Assembly (NCBI RefSeq): GCF_902726655.1
Contig: NZ_CACVAN010000001.1
Location: 1 to 64,000 of the forward strand
Direction: 5' to 3'
Length of the DNA: 64,000 nucleotides
Source: Virgibacillus ihumii
Lineage (GTDB): Bacteria > Bacillota > Bacilli > Bacillales > Amphibacillaceae
In this document: piece by piece, positions 42,145-51,432 of the stretch
Numbering within the stretch: position 1 is the first letter of the stretch
Layout: each line of letters starts with the position of its first letter
Notes under the pieces: model-generated
What the model was told of the DNA's origin: nothing
Database searches by the model: none
Seen by the model: the letters and a program-made list of their open reading frames with translations, nothing else
Translations under genes and position numbers: made by a program

Positions 42145-43638
42145 ATGAGACGGCTATTGTTCATGTTTTTGATTTGTCTCGTTTTGTTCGGTGCAGCGAG
42201 TACTGCAGCTGCAGAAGAAAAGGAAGGAATCAAAGGCGAAATTATTTATAATATTCTGGTTGACCGTTTCAGTAATGGGGATCAGTCGCTAGAGAAACAG
42301 ACTGACCTGAATGAAACGCATGCGTATCATGGCGGGGACATTAAAGGGATTACCTCAAGATTGGATGCATTAAAAGAACTTGGCTTTACGACGATTGTTC
42401 TGTCTCCGGTGATGGAAAATGCGCCTGATGGCTATCACGGATACTGGATTGAGGATTTTTACGAAGTGGAGCAACAGTTTGGGACCATGAAGGATCTCCA
42501 AAAGCTGGTAAAGGAAGCACATGACCGCGATATGAAAGTGGTGATGGAGCTTGTCACAAATTATGTTTCCTCCACACATCCGGTGGTGGATGACCCGGCT
42601 AGACAGGACTGGATTAAAGAAACGGAAGTGAACGCAAATCAATGGCTTGATCAGACAGTAATGCTGGATCAGTCCAATCCTGAAGTACAGTCGTTTATAA
42701 CGGATGTCGCTGATTATTGGATCGAAAAAGCAGGGATCGACGGATATCGATTTCATGCCGCGGATCAGATGAATCAGGCTTTTCTGAAAGAATTGGCTGC
42801 GCATCTGAGGGAGGAAAACCCCGATTTCTACCTGTTGGGGGATATATTGAAACCAGAGCAATATAATGGTGGAATTGAAAATAGCACGGCGATACAGGCT
42901 GTGGAAAATAATGCATTCCAGGAAGCGATGGTCAATGCGTTCGTTAAGGCGGGAAATCCGGTAACGCCGATTTATGAATCCTGGAAGAATAATGGAGAAA
43001 GGGATGGACTTAATTATCTGGATAATAAGTTAACCGAACGATTTACCCAGAAATTTTTTGAGAACGGGCGAAATCCGCTGACGACTTGGAAGCTGGCATT
43101 GACATTCTTATATACTGCACCAGGTACACCAATGATTTTTCAGGGTTCGGAAATTCCAATGGGCGGGGACTTTCCGGAAAGTCTGCAGCTGGTTCAATTT
43201 AATGCCGGAAAGCAGGATTTGCAGGATTATTATAATCAGATTGCAGCATTGCGGACAAAATTTCCTGCGTTGCAGAAAGGAAGTTTTGAACTGCTTGGAA
43301 CGAGTGGTGCAATGAGTTTATTTAAGCGGTCATTTGAAGGCGAATCGGTTTACGTTGCGATCAACAATGACGTGGAATCGCAGGCCATTTCTATTGATGG
43401 TGTAGAATCCGGCAAACTGCTGAAAGGCTTAATTGGGGATAACCTCGTCCGGGAAAATGAAAAAGGGGAGTATAAAATAGGACTCGCCCGTGAAACAGCA
43501 GAAGTATATGTTGTTCAGGAGGATACAGGTTTAAACTGGTCCTTCATCGGGATGGTGGTCGGAGTTTTTGTTATTTTCATTGCCTCTATCATCAGGTTAA
43601 GCAGAAAACAAAAGAAACGGGAAGCTGGTTTGGAATAA
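42145..43638 (+). CDS. GH13 alpha-amylase-like protein lacking the catalytic residues, membrane-anchored
   Basis: The 497-residue protein has a signal peptide (residues 1-23, AAA cleavage site), a GH13 barrel and a C-terminal helix (FIGMVVGVFVIFIASIIRL) with a basic tail. Region I reads ELVTNYVSSTHP (Tyr140 for the usual His). Region II reads GIDGYRFHAAD, with His204 where the nucleophile Asp belongs. Region III reads FYLLGDIL (Asp233 for the acid/base Glu). Region IV reads YLDNKLTERF in place of NHD. It is probably a non-hydrolytic, surface-facing glycan-binding protein. Confidence 0.8.
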   Translation: MRRLLFMFLICLVLFGAASTAAAEEKEGIKGEIIYNILVDRFSNGDQSLEKQTDLNETHAYHGGDIKGITSRLDALKELGFTTIVLSPVMENAPDGYHGYWIEDFYEVEQQFGTMKDLQKLVKEAHDRDMKVVMELVTNYVSSTHPVVDDPARQDWIKETEVNANQWLDQTVMLDQSNPEVQSFITDVADYWIEKAGIDGYRFHAADQMNQAFLKELAAHLREENPDFYLLGDILKPEQYNGGIENSTAIQAVENNAFQEAMVNAFVKAGNPVTPIYESWKNNGERDGLNYLDNKLTERFTQKFFENGRNPLTTWKLALTFLYTAPGTPMIFQGSEIPMGGDFPESLQLVQFNAGKQDLQDYYNQIAALRTKFPALQKGSFELLGTSGAMSLFKRSFEGESVYVAINNDVESQAISIDGVESGKLLKGLIGDNLVRENEKGEYKIGLARETAEVYVVQEDTGLNWSFIGMVVGVFVIFIASIIRLSRKQKKREAGLE

Positions 43639-43660
43639 TCAGCTTTCCGTTTCCTTTTTT
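43614..43660 (+). terminator. Terminator overlapping the end of the GH13-like gene
   Basis: GAAACGGGAAGCTG (43614-43627) pairs with CAGCTTTCCGTTTC (43640-43653), followed by CTTTTTT. The left arm is inside the last codons. Confidence 0.88.
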
Positions 43661-43759
43661 GTTTAAAAGTGGTGCCTTATAAAAGCGTAAACCCGCCGTA
43701 CGACAATAAATCACACTGTTTTGTCTGGCATCATAGACTCACATGCAATGCACACACAC

Positions 43760-43945
43760 TCACGCATATTCATGTGATGAAATGGCACCTTGTCTGTACA
43801 GGTAATAGTACACTTTCCGGTATTCGTTCAGGTCAATTTCACTGTTGATGTATTTTCGTTGATAGAAATCGAGTAATCCGTTAATCGATTCCGGTGGCTG
43901 ATTACGTTCCATTTCATATATGGTAATTAATTCGAAGATGCTCAT
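43760..43945 (-). CDS. YppF-like small protein
   Basis: The 61-residue soluble helical protein begins MSIFELITIYEMERNQ and has LLDFYQRKYINSEIDLNEYR, resembling YppF-family proteins of Bacillus. The function is unknown. GGGAGGGATGACC lies before the ATG at 43945; the ATG at 43951 is too close to it. Confidence 0.65.
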   Translation of the reverse strand: MSIFELITIYEMERNQPPESINGLLDFYQRKYINSEIDLNEYRKVYYYLYRQGAISSHEYA

Positions 43946-44028
43946 GGTCATCCCTCCCGCATCATAAGTGTGCCTGTCCTACTGGAAATATATGCGGGAG
44001 GTTGCCATTTCATTCGTTACAAATTAAA

Positions 44029-46248
44029 TTAGTATTTCATATCCGGAAACGGGACGTGCTGGATGATCTTTTCTTTTTGCAAATCATAGATGGACATTTT
44101 GTTTTGTGAAAAGGAATACAGCGTATTATCGACTGATACCATCCGCTTTATTGCATATTTCATTTTTGATGGGTAATCCGAATTGTTGTTTTCTTGATTT
44201 GTAAAAGTATCCTTCAACTGAATTCCATCATCCGGTGTTATTTTGTAAAGAAATATTCCCTGAAAAGCTAATGATTCGTCCTGATAGGTTGCATCTCCTT
44301 TTTGAATGGTTTTTGCATCATAAATGGTGGCCGGAAAGCCGAAAATCGGCCGTGTCGGATGTTTATACAGGGCATGGTGATTATGATTTAATTCAGTATA
44401 GGAATGGCCTTCACCGATAATTTCACTGTATTCCTCTTTTGGCTTTGCCGGATTGCTGACGTCAAACACGGAAATCTTCAATCCGTCGATTTGCACTCGC
44501 GGTTCCTTACCGCGTTCAGATTTCACCAGTCTGGTATTTTGTCCGAAGCCGATAACATGATCCTCATCGAGCGGATGAAGATAATTGCTGAACCCGGGAA
44601 TTTTCAGCTTGCCGAGAACTGTCGGCTTTTTCGGGTTTTTGAGATCGATTACGAAAAGGGGATCGACTTGCTTAAATGTAACCATGTAGGCTGTATCATC
44701 CATGAACCGGACACTGTAAATCCGTTCCCCCTTTGCCAGTCCTTCAAGAGAACCGAGTGGATTCATCTGCATGTCAAACGTAAACAGGTTGTTAGTTGAC
44801 GGTTTGTCATCATTCCACATGGTACCCTTTGTGGTGGCAACACGGAACGTTCCATCGTGTTCATCCATGGCGAACTGATTGATCAGACTGCCTTGCACAA
44901 CCGTCGAGGCATTATAGGAAATCGTTCCTTTACGAATTTTGAATTGGCTTATTTTGGTATTAATAGGCGGTCGGGCAATCGAAAGCTCAGGATGATTACC
45001 ATCCTTGGATGAAATATCTTTACTGTATTGATATGTTGCAATATACAAGTGTTTTTTGGACATATACACGTGGCTGGACGCACCGAGGTAACCTTTTATT
45101 TTCGCTTTTTCATCCAGTTTGTTTAAGTTAATCGATCCAAGCAGCAAAAAGTTTTCATCCTTTGTATCAGGGAAAAAATACATCGACTCATAGCTGAGTG
45201 GATGAGCTTTATTACTGACGGCAGAATCTTTAACTGACGGACGCAGGTTTTCAGTGCCGTTCTTTTTTTCTTTCAAAATGCGGATTGGCGGGTGATGGTT
45301 GGCAATCAGATACAAATGTCCGTTCATTTTCCGGGTTGTAATCAATGAGCCGTCCATACTAACTTCACGGACTTTTTCAGGTTGTTCAGGATCGGAAACA
45401 TTATAAATCATTGCCGTTGTTCTGCTGGGCGGAAGTATTGCCCGGTCAACAACTGCAGACTGTGCTGATGGTTGACGGCTGGTCTGGTGTGAATTTCCGA
45501 TCATAATCAGCAGATCATTGTGCAAATAAAGTTCTGTTGGACGGAATTTGTTTGTCGAAATGGCAGAGATAACTTTACTGTCCTTTTTAGCAGCACTGGC
45601 AATTACGACATCCGTACCCCGGGAATAATAAATGTAATCACCGTCTGTCTTAATGATATCACCTTCATTGACCCCATTTTCTTGGATGTTAGTCGATGAT
45701 GTAACCGGCCCGCTTTTTGCCATGTTTTTCGCGGAGTCACTTTGTGAGCTTTCCAATGATACGCCCCGCTCTTGTTCGCCCGAGATTTTTTGACGTGCGT
45801 TTGACCGTTCCTTCAGTAATGTGACCAGTTGTTCCTCATTCTTGATGGTCTGTAATTCAGCTACTGTTGTAAAGGAATGGGTGAATGTCTTGTTTATTTC
45901 GTCGCCATTATCCGTTTCAACTTTATCTGAAACGGTAATCATATAGGTATGGTCAATTCGATATCCGGATTCAGGTGCTTGAAGCGTCAGAACGGTGTGA
46001 TTCTTGTTCCATTTCAAGTCTACATTGACCGGTTCATTGTCCTGATTTAGGACGGTTACGGTATTCTGGGTGAATGTATTTGGGTTCATTTTTTCAGAAA
46101 AATGGATGGACCAGTCTTTGAAGGAGGGCGCATAGCTCGATTTGGCCGGTATCGTAACGCCAATAGAACTGGGCATCAGGTAAATAATGGCTGCCCCAAC
46201 TGTGACCAGAACTGCCAGACAATACAGTACAGTTTTTCGGTTTATCAT
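44029..46248 (-). CDS. Secreted beta-propeller domain protein with N-terminal Ig-like domain
   Basis: The 739-residue product has an N-terminal signal anchor (TVLYCLAVLVTVGAAIIYLM). A bacterial Ig-like domain covers about residues 30-140 (SFKDWSIHFSEKMNPNTFTQ) and is typical of SbsA-type Ig domains. A long C-terminal beta-propeller family domain begins near TSSTNIQENGVNEGDIIKTD and ends with repeated blade motifs. No enzyme motif is seen; an adhesive or sensing surface role is inference. ATG 46248 follows GAGGTG with six-base spacing. Confidence 0.8.
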   Translation of the reverse strand: MINRKTVLYCLAVLVTVGAAIIYLMPSSIGVTIPAKSSYAPSFKDWSIHFSEKMNPNTFTQNTVTVLNQDNEPVNVDLKWNKNHTVLTLQAPESGYRIDHTYMITVSDKVETDNGDEINKTFTHSFTTVAELQTIKNEEQLVTLLKERSNARQKISGEQERGVSLESSQSDSAKNMAKSGPVTSSTNIQENGVNEGDIIKTDGDYIYYSRGTDVVIASAAKKDSKVISAISTNKFRPTELYLHNDLLIMIGNSHQTSRQPSAQSAVVDRAILPPSRTTAMIYNVSDPEQPEKVREVSMDGSLITTRKMNGHLYLIANHHPPIRILKEKKNGTENLRPSVKDSAVSNKAHPLSYESMYFFPDTKDENFLLLGSINLNKLDEKAKIKGYLGASSHVYMSKKHLYIATYQYSKDISSKDGNHPELSIARPPINTKISQFKIRKGTISYNASTVVQGSLINQFAMDEHDGTFRVATTKGTMWNDDKPSTNNLFTFDMQMNPLGSLEGLAKGERIYSVRFMDDTAYMVTFKQVDPLFVIDLKNPKKPTVLGKLKIPGFSNYLHPLDEDHVIGFGQNTRLVKSERGKEPRVQIDGLKISVFDVSNPAKPKEEYSEIIGEGHSYTELNHNHHALYKHPTRPIFGFPATIYDAKTIQKGDATYQDESLAFQGIFLYKITPDDGIQLKDTFTNQENNNSDYPSKMKYAIKRMVSVDNTLYSFSQNKMSIYDLQKEKIIQHVPFPDMKY

Positions 46249-46323
46249 TTTTTTCACCTCTTTGGTCCGTTTAATTAGTTAGACGGTGCTTGAGGAAAAA
46301 TGTTACAGTTCTTTTGCAATAAA

Positions 46324-46353
46324 ACGAAAAAAACTGACCCATGTCTGGATCAG
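46324..46353 (-). terminator. Terminator of the DegV gene
   Basis: On the minus strand CTGATCC and GGGTCAG form a stem around AGACAT, followed by a T run. Confidence 0.75.
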
Positions 46354-46360
46354 CCTGACA

Positions 46361-47221
46361 TTATTTGTACTCTTTGTTTAAAAAGAAAAGTGCCAGTGTA
46401 CCTGGGCCTGCGTGTGCACCGATGACCGAACCAACCATTTCAATTAATACATCGTCGACATCGAATTTTTCTTTAATCATGGCCGCCAGCTGCTCGGCGC
46501 GTTTCAAATCATCGCCATGACTGATGCCGATTGTCTGGTTTTTAAAATCGGTTCCGCGTTCTTTCATCAGTTCAAGCATGCGATTCAATACTTTTCTGGA
46601 TCCTCTGACATTTTCAAGTGGAACAAGTTTACCATCATCTACATGCAGGACCGGTTTAATTTTAAGCAAGGAGCCGACGAATGCGGATGCTCTGCTGACA
46701 CGTCCGCCACGACGCAGGTATTCCAGGTCATCGACGGTAAAAATATGTTCCATATGATTGGCGTGATATGTTGCAGTTTCGACTATTTCGTCAGTACTGG
46801 CACCGCTCCTGGCAAGTTCGGCAGCCCTCAGTACGACGAGCCCGTACCCGATAGAAGCGCATTTTGTGTCGATAATATGCAATTCAGCTTCAGGATATTC
46901 TTCCTTGACTTCCTGTGCCATCATTTTCGCTGTTTGGCACGTACCGGAAAGTTCCGAGGAGAATGCGAAATATACTAATGCTTGATTTGACTGGGCATAC
47001 GATGTAAAAATTGTTTTAAAGGTTTGCGGGGAAACCTGGGATGTTTTCGTCCCTTTACCCGCCCGCATGGCGTCATATACCGTTTTTGGTTCGATTTCAT
47101 TTACATCTTTAAAATCTTTTCCTTCCAAATGAACGGTTAATGGTACCATTTCGATGTCAAATGCTTTATAATGACGGTTGGTTAAATCACATGCTGAATC
47201 TGCAAGGATTTTCGTGTTCAT
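46361..47221 (-). CDS. yitS: DegV family fatty-acid-binding protein (YitS-like)
   Basis: The 286-residue protein has the DegV layout: KILADSACDLTNRHYKAFDI at the N-terminus, GTKTSQVSPQTF near residues 56-67, FSSELSGTCQTA, and VGSVIGAHAGPGTLALFF at the C-terminus that closes the fatty acid pocket. DegV/FakB proteins present fatty acids to FakA kinase. It lies divergently from yitT. ATG 47221 follows AGGTGAAATA. Confidence 0.88.
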   Translation of the reverse strand: MNTKILADSACDLTNRHYKAFDIEMVPLTVHLEGKDFKDVNEIEPKTVYDAMRAGKGTKTSQVSPQTFKTIFTSYAQSNQALVYFAFSSELSGTCQTAKMMAQEVKEEYPEAELHIIDTKCASIGYGLVVLRAAELARSGASTDEIVETATYHANHMEHIFTVDDLEYLRRGGRVSRASAFVGSLLKIKPVLHVDDGKLVPLENVRGSRKVLNRMLELMKERGTDFKNQTIGISHGDDLKRAEQLAAMIKEKFDVDDVLIEMVGSVIGAHAGPGTLALFFLNKEYK

Positions 47222-47365
47222 TATTTCACCTACTTTTCACGTATCTTGGCAATATTTTTTCCAAGTTTTCAAATTATATATTGATTTCAGTTTAAAGCTA
47301 TCCTTAACGTTAGTCAAAGTTTATTTACTAATAATATTACAAGACATAAGGCAGGGGAGGCAGCT

Positions 47366-48211
47366 ATGTTTTTATTTGAGGCAAAGCGAATTCTAATTGT
47401 TATATTCGGCGCAATGCTGAATGCCATTTCGCTTAACTTTTTCCTGATCGGGGCAAATGTTTACGCAAGCGGCTTCACTGGTGCAGCCCAGCTGATTTCC
47501 AGTGTATTTAAAGATTTTATTGGCATAGAAGGTGTCAGTACTGGTATTATCCTATTTATTCTGAACATTCCAGTTGCCATTCTCGGATGGAAAAAAGTTG
47601 GCAAAGGATTTACTGTTTACAGTATTATTTCCGTCGTATTTACGACAATATTTCTGGAAGTAATGCCGGTAATTGCATTGTCTGAGGACATCATTTTAAA
47701 TGCTGTATTTGGCGGTGTAATTGCCGGTACCGGTGTCGGGCTTACACTTAAACATGGTGCGTCAACAGGTGGTATGGACATTGTGGCCATGGTACTGTCC
47801 CGGATGAAGGATAGACCTATCGGTACGTATTTTTTGCTGTTGAACGCAATCATTATTGCAATGGCCGGCATTTTGTATAAACCGGAAAATGCGTTGTATA
47901 CATTATTGACGTTATATGTGACAACACGCGTGATTGATGCACTTCATACACGTCACGAGAAAGTTACGGCGATGATCATTACGCATAAAGCGGATGAACT
48001 GCAAAAAGCCATTCATGATACGATGGTTCGAGGTATAACAATACTGCCGGCGAAAGGTGCTTATACAAAGGAAGACAAAAATATGATGTACCTGGTTGTT
48101 ACCCGGTATGAACTTTATGATCTGGAACGTATCATCGGGGAAATTGATCCGAACGCATTTACCAATATCGTGCAGACAACGGGTATATTCGGATTTTTCC
48201 GGAAAGATTAG
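47366..48211 (+). CDS. yitT: YitT family membrane protein (DUF161/DUF2179)
   Basis: The 281-residue protein has five or six helices and a soluble DUF2179 C-terminal domain (KVTAMIITHKADELQKAIHD onward). Conserved motifs include ANVYASGFTGAAQLIS and LKHGASTGGMDIVAMVLSR. The function is unknown, possibly transport linked to a ligand-binding tail. AGGGGAGGC precedes ATG 47366. A terminator shared with the convergent gene follows. Confidence 0.9.
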   Translation: MFLFEAKRILIVIFGAMLNAISLNFFLIGANVYASGFTGAAQLISSVFKDFIGIEGVSTGIILFILNIPVAILGWKKVGKGFTVYSIISVVFTTIFLEVMPVIALSEDIILNAVFGGVIAGTGVGLTLKHGASTGGMDIVAMVLSRMKDRPIGTYFLLLNAIIIAMAGILYKPENALYTLLTLYVTTRVIDALHTRHEKVTAMIITHKADELQKAIHDTMVRGITILPAKGAYTKEDKNMMYLVVTRYELYDLERIIGEIDPNAFTNIVQTTGIFGFFRKD

Positions 48212-48237
48212 TTGGTAAAAACTTTATCATATTAACT

Positions 48238-48264
48238 AAAAAAGACAGCATCCGCTGTCTTTTT
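48238..48264. terminator. Bidirectional terminator
   Basis: AAAAAAGACAGC (48238-48249) pairs with GCTGTCTTTTT (48254-48264). It overlaps the stop codon of the minus-strand Nfu_N gene. Confidence 0.85.
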
Positions 48265-48526
48265 AAAATCCATGTTTTCCCATAACTTCAATAATTTTTG
48301 GCTGTACATCGTCCCATTCTGCATCGAACATCTTGTTTACGGTAATGAAGTTCTGGTAACCGAAAACGTTGTCGACACCTTCCAGTTTCATCAAATCGTT
48401 TAAAATTTCATGTTCACTAGTATCACCAGGCATAACGGAAATGCTGCTGTCACCTTCGAAGATCAGCTTGTCCGTTGTGAATTTCAGTGCGTTCGGGTTT
48501 GGTGTAGCTTCAGCTCGTACTCCCAT
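48263..48526 (-). CDS. Nfu N-terminal (scaffold) domain protein
   Basis: The 87-residue protein is only the Nfu_N domain: ATPNPNALKFTTDKLIFEG at the start, then LMKLEGVDNVFGYQNFITVN. The CxxC iron-sulfur motif of full Nfu is absent. It may assist Fe-S cluster handling; Bacilli often carry such stand-alone forms. AGGAGG precedes ATG 48526. Confidence 0.87.
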   Translation of the reverse strand: MGVRAEATPNPNALKFTTDKLIFEGDSSISVMPGDTSEHEILNDLMKLEGVDNVFGYQNFITVNKMFDAEWDDVQPKIIEVMGKHGF

Positions 48527-48586
48527 TGAATTTGACCTCCTAATAATAATGCATACTTAAATTTATTTTAACAGAAATAATAAGAA

Positions 48587-48622
48587 AAAGCATCTTTGCC
48601 GTTAGAACGGCAAAGATGCTTT
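48587..48622. terminator. Strong hairpin terminator
   Basis: AAAGCATCTTTGCCGTT (48587-48603) and its exact complement (48606-48622) form a 17-bp stem with A/T flanks. It ends the DUF3813 transcript from the right. Confidence 0.85.
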
Positions 48623-48688
48623 ATGCACATTATAATCCCGTTTCATTATCGTAAATGAAGTGAAAATCTTTAATGCGCATTTTGGAGG

Positions 48689-48886
48689 TTAATTAAGCTG
48701 GTTGTGTTGCTTCAGCTGTTGCTCAAGTTGTTGCAGCTGCTGCTGTTCTTCGGGTGAACCGTTATTTTTTGCGGCTTGGATCGCATTTTGTGCAGCTTGT
48801 TTATCCTGTTGGGATGCATTCCCCTGAGCGTTCTTAAAGTTGTTGACAGCAGTTTTAGCTTGTTGGAAAAGATTATTGTTTCCCAT
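48689..48886 (-). CDS. yitR: DUF3813 small protein (YitR-like)
   Basis: The 65-residue protein is rich in Gln and Asn: NLFQQAKTAVNNFKNAQGN, then a helix and a QQQLQQLEQQLKQ coiled tail. The first residues and overall layout match YitR. The function is unknown. GGAGGG lies before ATG 48886, inside the end of the small gene upstream, so the two are co-translated. Confidence 0.75.
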   Translation of the reverse strand: MGNNNLFQQAKTAVNNFKNAQGNASQQDKQAAQNAIQAAKNNGSPEEQQQLQQLEQQLKQHNQLN

Positions 48887-49036
48887 CTAAAACCCTCCTA
48901 CTGTGTGGCTGTCAGCTTCCTCGCGTTTTCGTTCCGTATCGCTGAAACGTGCACGGTAAGGAAACCGTTCGGCGTGTTTTTTAACAGAATCAGCACCTTG
49001 ATGGCTGAATCGTCTGGACTTGCTGTTTTTCCCCAT
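48887..49036 (-). CDS. Small hydrophilic protein, 49 aa
   Basis: ATG 49036 follows GGAGGAATTACCG. The sequence MGKNSKSRRFSHQGADSVKK then RFSDTERKREEADSH is charged and likely disordered. Its TAG abuts the ATG of yitR. It is similar in character to small sporulation-related proteins, but I cannot assign a family. Confidence 0.65.
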   Translation of the reverse strand: MGKNSKSRRFSHQGADSVKKHAERFPYRARFSDTERKREEADSHTVGGF

Positions 49037-49154
49037 CGGTAATTCCTCCTTCAGAAAGCTGATAAAGCATTTCCAAAAAAAGAAAGAAGTGAACGCTTTT
49101 TGATGCGCTCACTTCTAGTATGGATTGATTCATCTGTTTTATAAAAGGTAATAT

Positions 49155-49988
49155 TTAGATGGTTTTTACCTGAAGCTTCAAGTAATCCTCCAAAAAAACG
49201 CCAATCCCGTCGTTCTCATTCGTCTCGGTAACTTGTGCAGCAATGGATTTCAGTTCATCAATCCCATTTTCCATCGCAACACCAACACCGGCATAGTCAA
49301 TCATTTCCAAATCATTATCCTCATCACCAAATGCAATGATTCGTTCTTTGGGGATATGATAATAATGCGCGATTTTTTCGAGACCGACTGCTTTATTTAA
49401 CCCTTTTTTGACAATTTCTATGATATTCCACGGTGCACCCCATTTACGATGCTCGATCAATTCGGCATGATAATCATCCAAATGGCTTCGCAGTTCTGTA
49501 ATATGCTCTTCTTTCGGGTGGATTAACAAGGAAGTGGGATCTTCGTTCAACTCATTTTTGAGGCTGCCGATTTTAAAAGGCGGGTCCTGTTTTGTTGATT
49601 GAAAAATATCGATAATTTTTTCATCGTACTGATCAAGAAATACATGGTCTTTTACTTCAGCCAAAATATTATGAACGTTCATGTCATAACAGGCATCAAT
49701 AATCTTGTATGCTGTTCTGACAGGCAATGGATTATGCAAAACATCCCATTTATCATCTGTCGGGTGGTGAATCAATGCGCCGTTAAAATTAACCATTGGT
49801 GTGTCAAGCTTCAGTTCATTATAGTAATTAATGCTGGCGCGGTGCGGTCTCCCGGTAGCGATGACAACGATATGACCGTCGTTTATCGCCTGCCGTATTG
49901 TATTTTTGTTGCGTGCACTGATTTCTTTATCATCTGTCAATAACGTTCCATCCAGATCCAGCGCAATTAAATGCCGGTTATTTTCCAT
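49155..49988 (-). CDS. yitU: Cof-type HAD-IIB phosphatase (YitU-like)
   Basis: The 277-residue HAD hydrolase has motif I LIALDLDGTLLTDD (nucleophile Asp), motif II IVVIATGRPHRAS, a C2 cap domain, the Lys-bearing NKAVGLEKIAHYY segment and motif IV IAFGDEDNDLEMIDYAG. Likely substrates are small phosphosugars or flavin/PLP phosphates; the specific one is unknown. GAGGTGAAAACTT precedes the start. It diverges from yitV. Confidence 0.9.
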   Translation of the reverse strand: MENNRHLIALDLDGTLLTDDKEISARNKNTIRQAINDGHIVVIATGRPHRASINYYNELKLDTPMVNFNGALIHHPTDDKWDVLHNPLPVRTAYKIIDACYDMNVHNILAEVKDHVFLDQYDEKIIDIFQSTKQDPPFKIGSLKNELNEDPTSLLIHPKEEHITELRSHLDDYHAELIEHRKWGAPWNIIEIVKKGLNKAVGLEKIAHYYHIPKERIIAFGDEDNDLEMIDYAGVGVAMENGIDELKSIAAQVTETNENDGIGVFLEDYLKLQVKTI

Positions 49989-50126
49989 AAGTTTTCACCT
50001 CATCTGACAATAGTGTATAAGTGATTCCAGCATATGTAAAGGATTAAATAATCTGCTTATTGCAATTTACGTAAACTTAATATTATGATGAATATAAACT
50101 GAAAATGATTGGAAAGGAATCGGAAA

Positions 50127-50888
50127 ATGATTGGTGTATATAAAAAATCAATGAATTCTGTACCGTGTCTGGTAGTTGAGGACACGGAAAAGGAAGGCAA
50201 GCAGCTCCCGACCGTAACATATTTTCACGGCTTTACGAGCGCAAAAGAACATAATCTTCCACTGGCGTATTTGCTGGCTGAAAAAGGGTATCGTGTCATT
50301 CTTCCCGACAGCAAATTTCATGGGGAACGGGAAGTGGACGTATCTGAAATGAAGAAACAAATTTCCTTTTGGGATATTGTCATGCTGAATGTGAAGGAAC
50401 TGAAAGACATCAAGGATGAACTTGATGAAGAGGGACTAATTCTTGATGGGCGTATCGGAATTGCCGGAACCAGTATGGGCGGCATTACGACTTCCGCTGC
50501 ATTGACGCAATATCCGTGGATCAAGGCTGCAGGGGTGATGATGGGGTCACCGAAAATTACGGTATATGCCAAAACACTGGTCAGCAGTTTTAAAAAGATG
50601 GGAAATCTGCCTGTCAGTGATGAGCTGATTGATCAGTTATATGAGCACCTAAAGCTGTATGATTTATCCGAACAGGTGGAAAAACTGCAGGAGCGGCCGG
50701 TGTTCTTTTGGCACGGTGAGAATGATGCGGTAGTGCCGTTTGACCATTCTTATACATTTTATGAAGACGCTAAAAAACGGTATAAGAATAAGGAAAATAT
50801 ACAGTTCCTCAAGGAAGAGAACCGCGATCATAAAGTGAGCCGTCAAGCAATACTTGAACTGGTGAAATGGTTCGAGAAACACTTGTGA
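50127..50888 (+). CDS. yitV: Alpha/beta hydrolase, probable esterase (YitV-like)
   Basis: The 253-residue hydrolase has the oxyanion strand TYFHGFTSAKEHN, the nucleophile elbow GTSMGG (Ser116), the acid in FFWHGENDAVVPFDHS and the His in NRDHKVS. It is predicted to be a cytosolic carboxylesterase. ATG 50127 lies after GGAATCGG, and the synteny with YitU and YitW supports the name. Confidence 0.88.
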   Translation: MIGVYKKSMNSVPCLVVEDTEKEGKQLPTVTYFHGFTSAKEHNLPLAYLLAEKGYRVILPDSKFHGEREVDVSEMKKQISFWDIVMLNVKELKDIKDELDEEGLILDGRIGIAGTSMGGITTSAALTQYPWIKAAGVMMGSPKITVYAKTLVSSFKKMGNLPVSDELIDQLYEHLKLYDLSEQVEKLQERPVFFWHGENDAVVPFDHSYTFYEDAKKRYKNKENIQFLKEENRDHKVSRQAILELVKWFEKHL

Positions 50889-50975
50889 AAAGCAATCAGA
50901 TGTGATTAAAATCATTTCAAAATCGACAAATATATGTTTAAATAAAGGTATGAATGATGAAGGAGGTTGTTGATC

Positions 50976-51287
50976 ATGGACGAAGCGCTGAAAGAGAATA
51001 TAATGGGCGCGCTCGAGAATGTTATTGACCCTGAGTTGGGTATTGATATCGTGAATCTCGGTCTTATCTATGATGCTGACCTGGACGATGAAGGTATTTG
51101 CACTGTTACAATGACGTTAACGGCAATGGGCTGCCCGCTTGCCGGTCATATTGAACAGGACGTCAAACGTGCACTGTCTGATATACCGGAAATTCAGGAA
51201 AGCAGAGTAAATATTGTTTGGGATCCGCCGTGGGGTAAAGAGAAAATGTCACGTTACGCTAAAATTGCACTGGGCATCCCTGATTGA
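50976..51287 (+). CDS. yitW: Metal-sulfur cluster assembly factor (YitW / MIP18-like)
   Basis: The 103-residue protein has the DUF59 signature: NVIDPELGIDIVNLGLIYD, the cysteine-containing MTLTAMGCPLAGHIEQDV and a C-terminal VNIVWDPPWGKEKMS. It probably acts with the SUF machinery in Fe-S protein maturation. AAGGAGGTTG precedes ATG 50976. A remnant of a second DUF59 gene lies at 54245-54346. Confidence 0.9.
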   Translation: MDEALKENIMGALENVIDPELGIDIVNLGLIYDADLDDEGICTVTMTLTAMGCPLAGHIEQDVKRALSDIPEIQESRVNIVWDPPWGKEKMSRYAKIALGIPD

Positions 51288-51299
51288 TGCATAAAGACG

Positions 51300-51334
51300 A
51301 GGTTGGTTCATCTGAAATGGATCGACCTTTTTTT
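51300..51334 (+). terminator. Rho-independent terminator
   Basis: AGGTTGGTTCAT pairs with ATGGATCGACCT with wobbles around CTGAA, followed by TTTTTT. Confidence 0.8.
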
Positions 51335-51432
51335 ATAACGTCAGAAAGTATAAAATTCCTTACTTAACTATAGCTGAAAGCTTGATAACAGCCATGTTTT
51401 CTAAAAATGATGAAATAAATAGAGGTATTCGC

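Noticed and set aside
42370..42861. 163-codon minus-strand frame in the GH13-like gene
   Set aside because: Antisense shadow; rich in His, Cys and Tyr without any domain.
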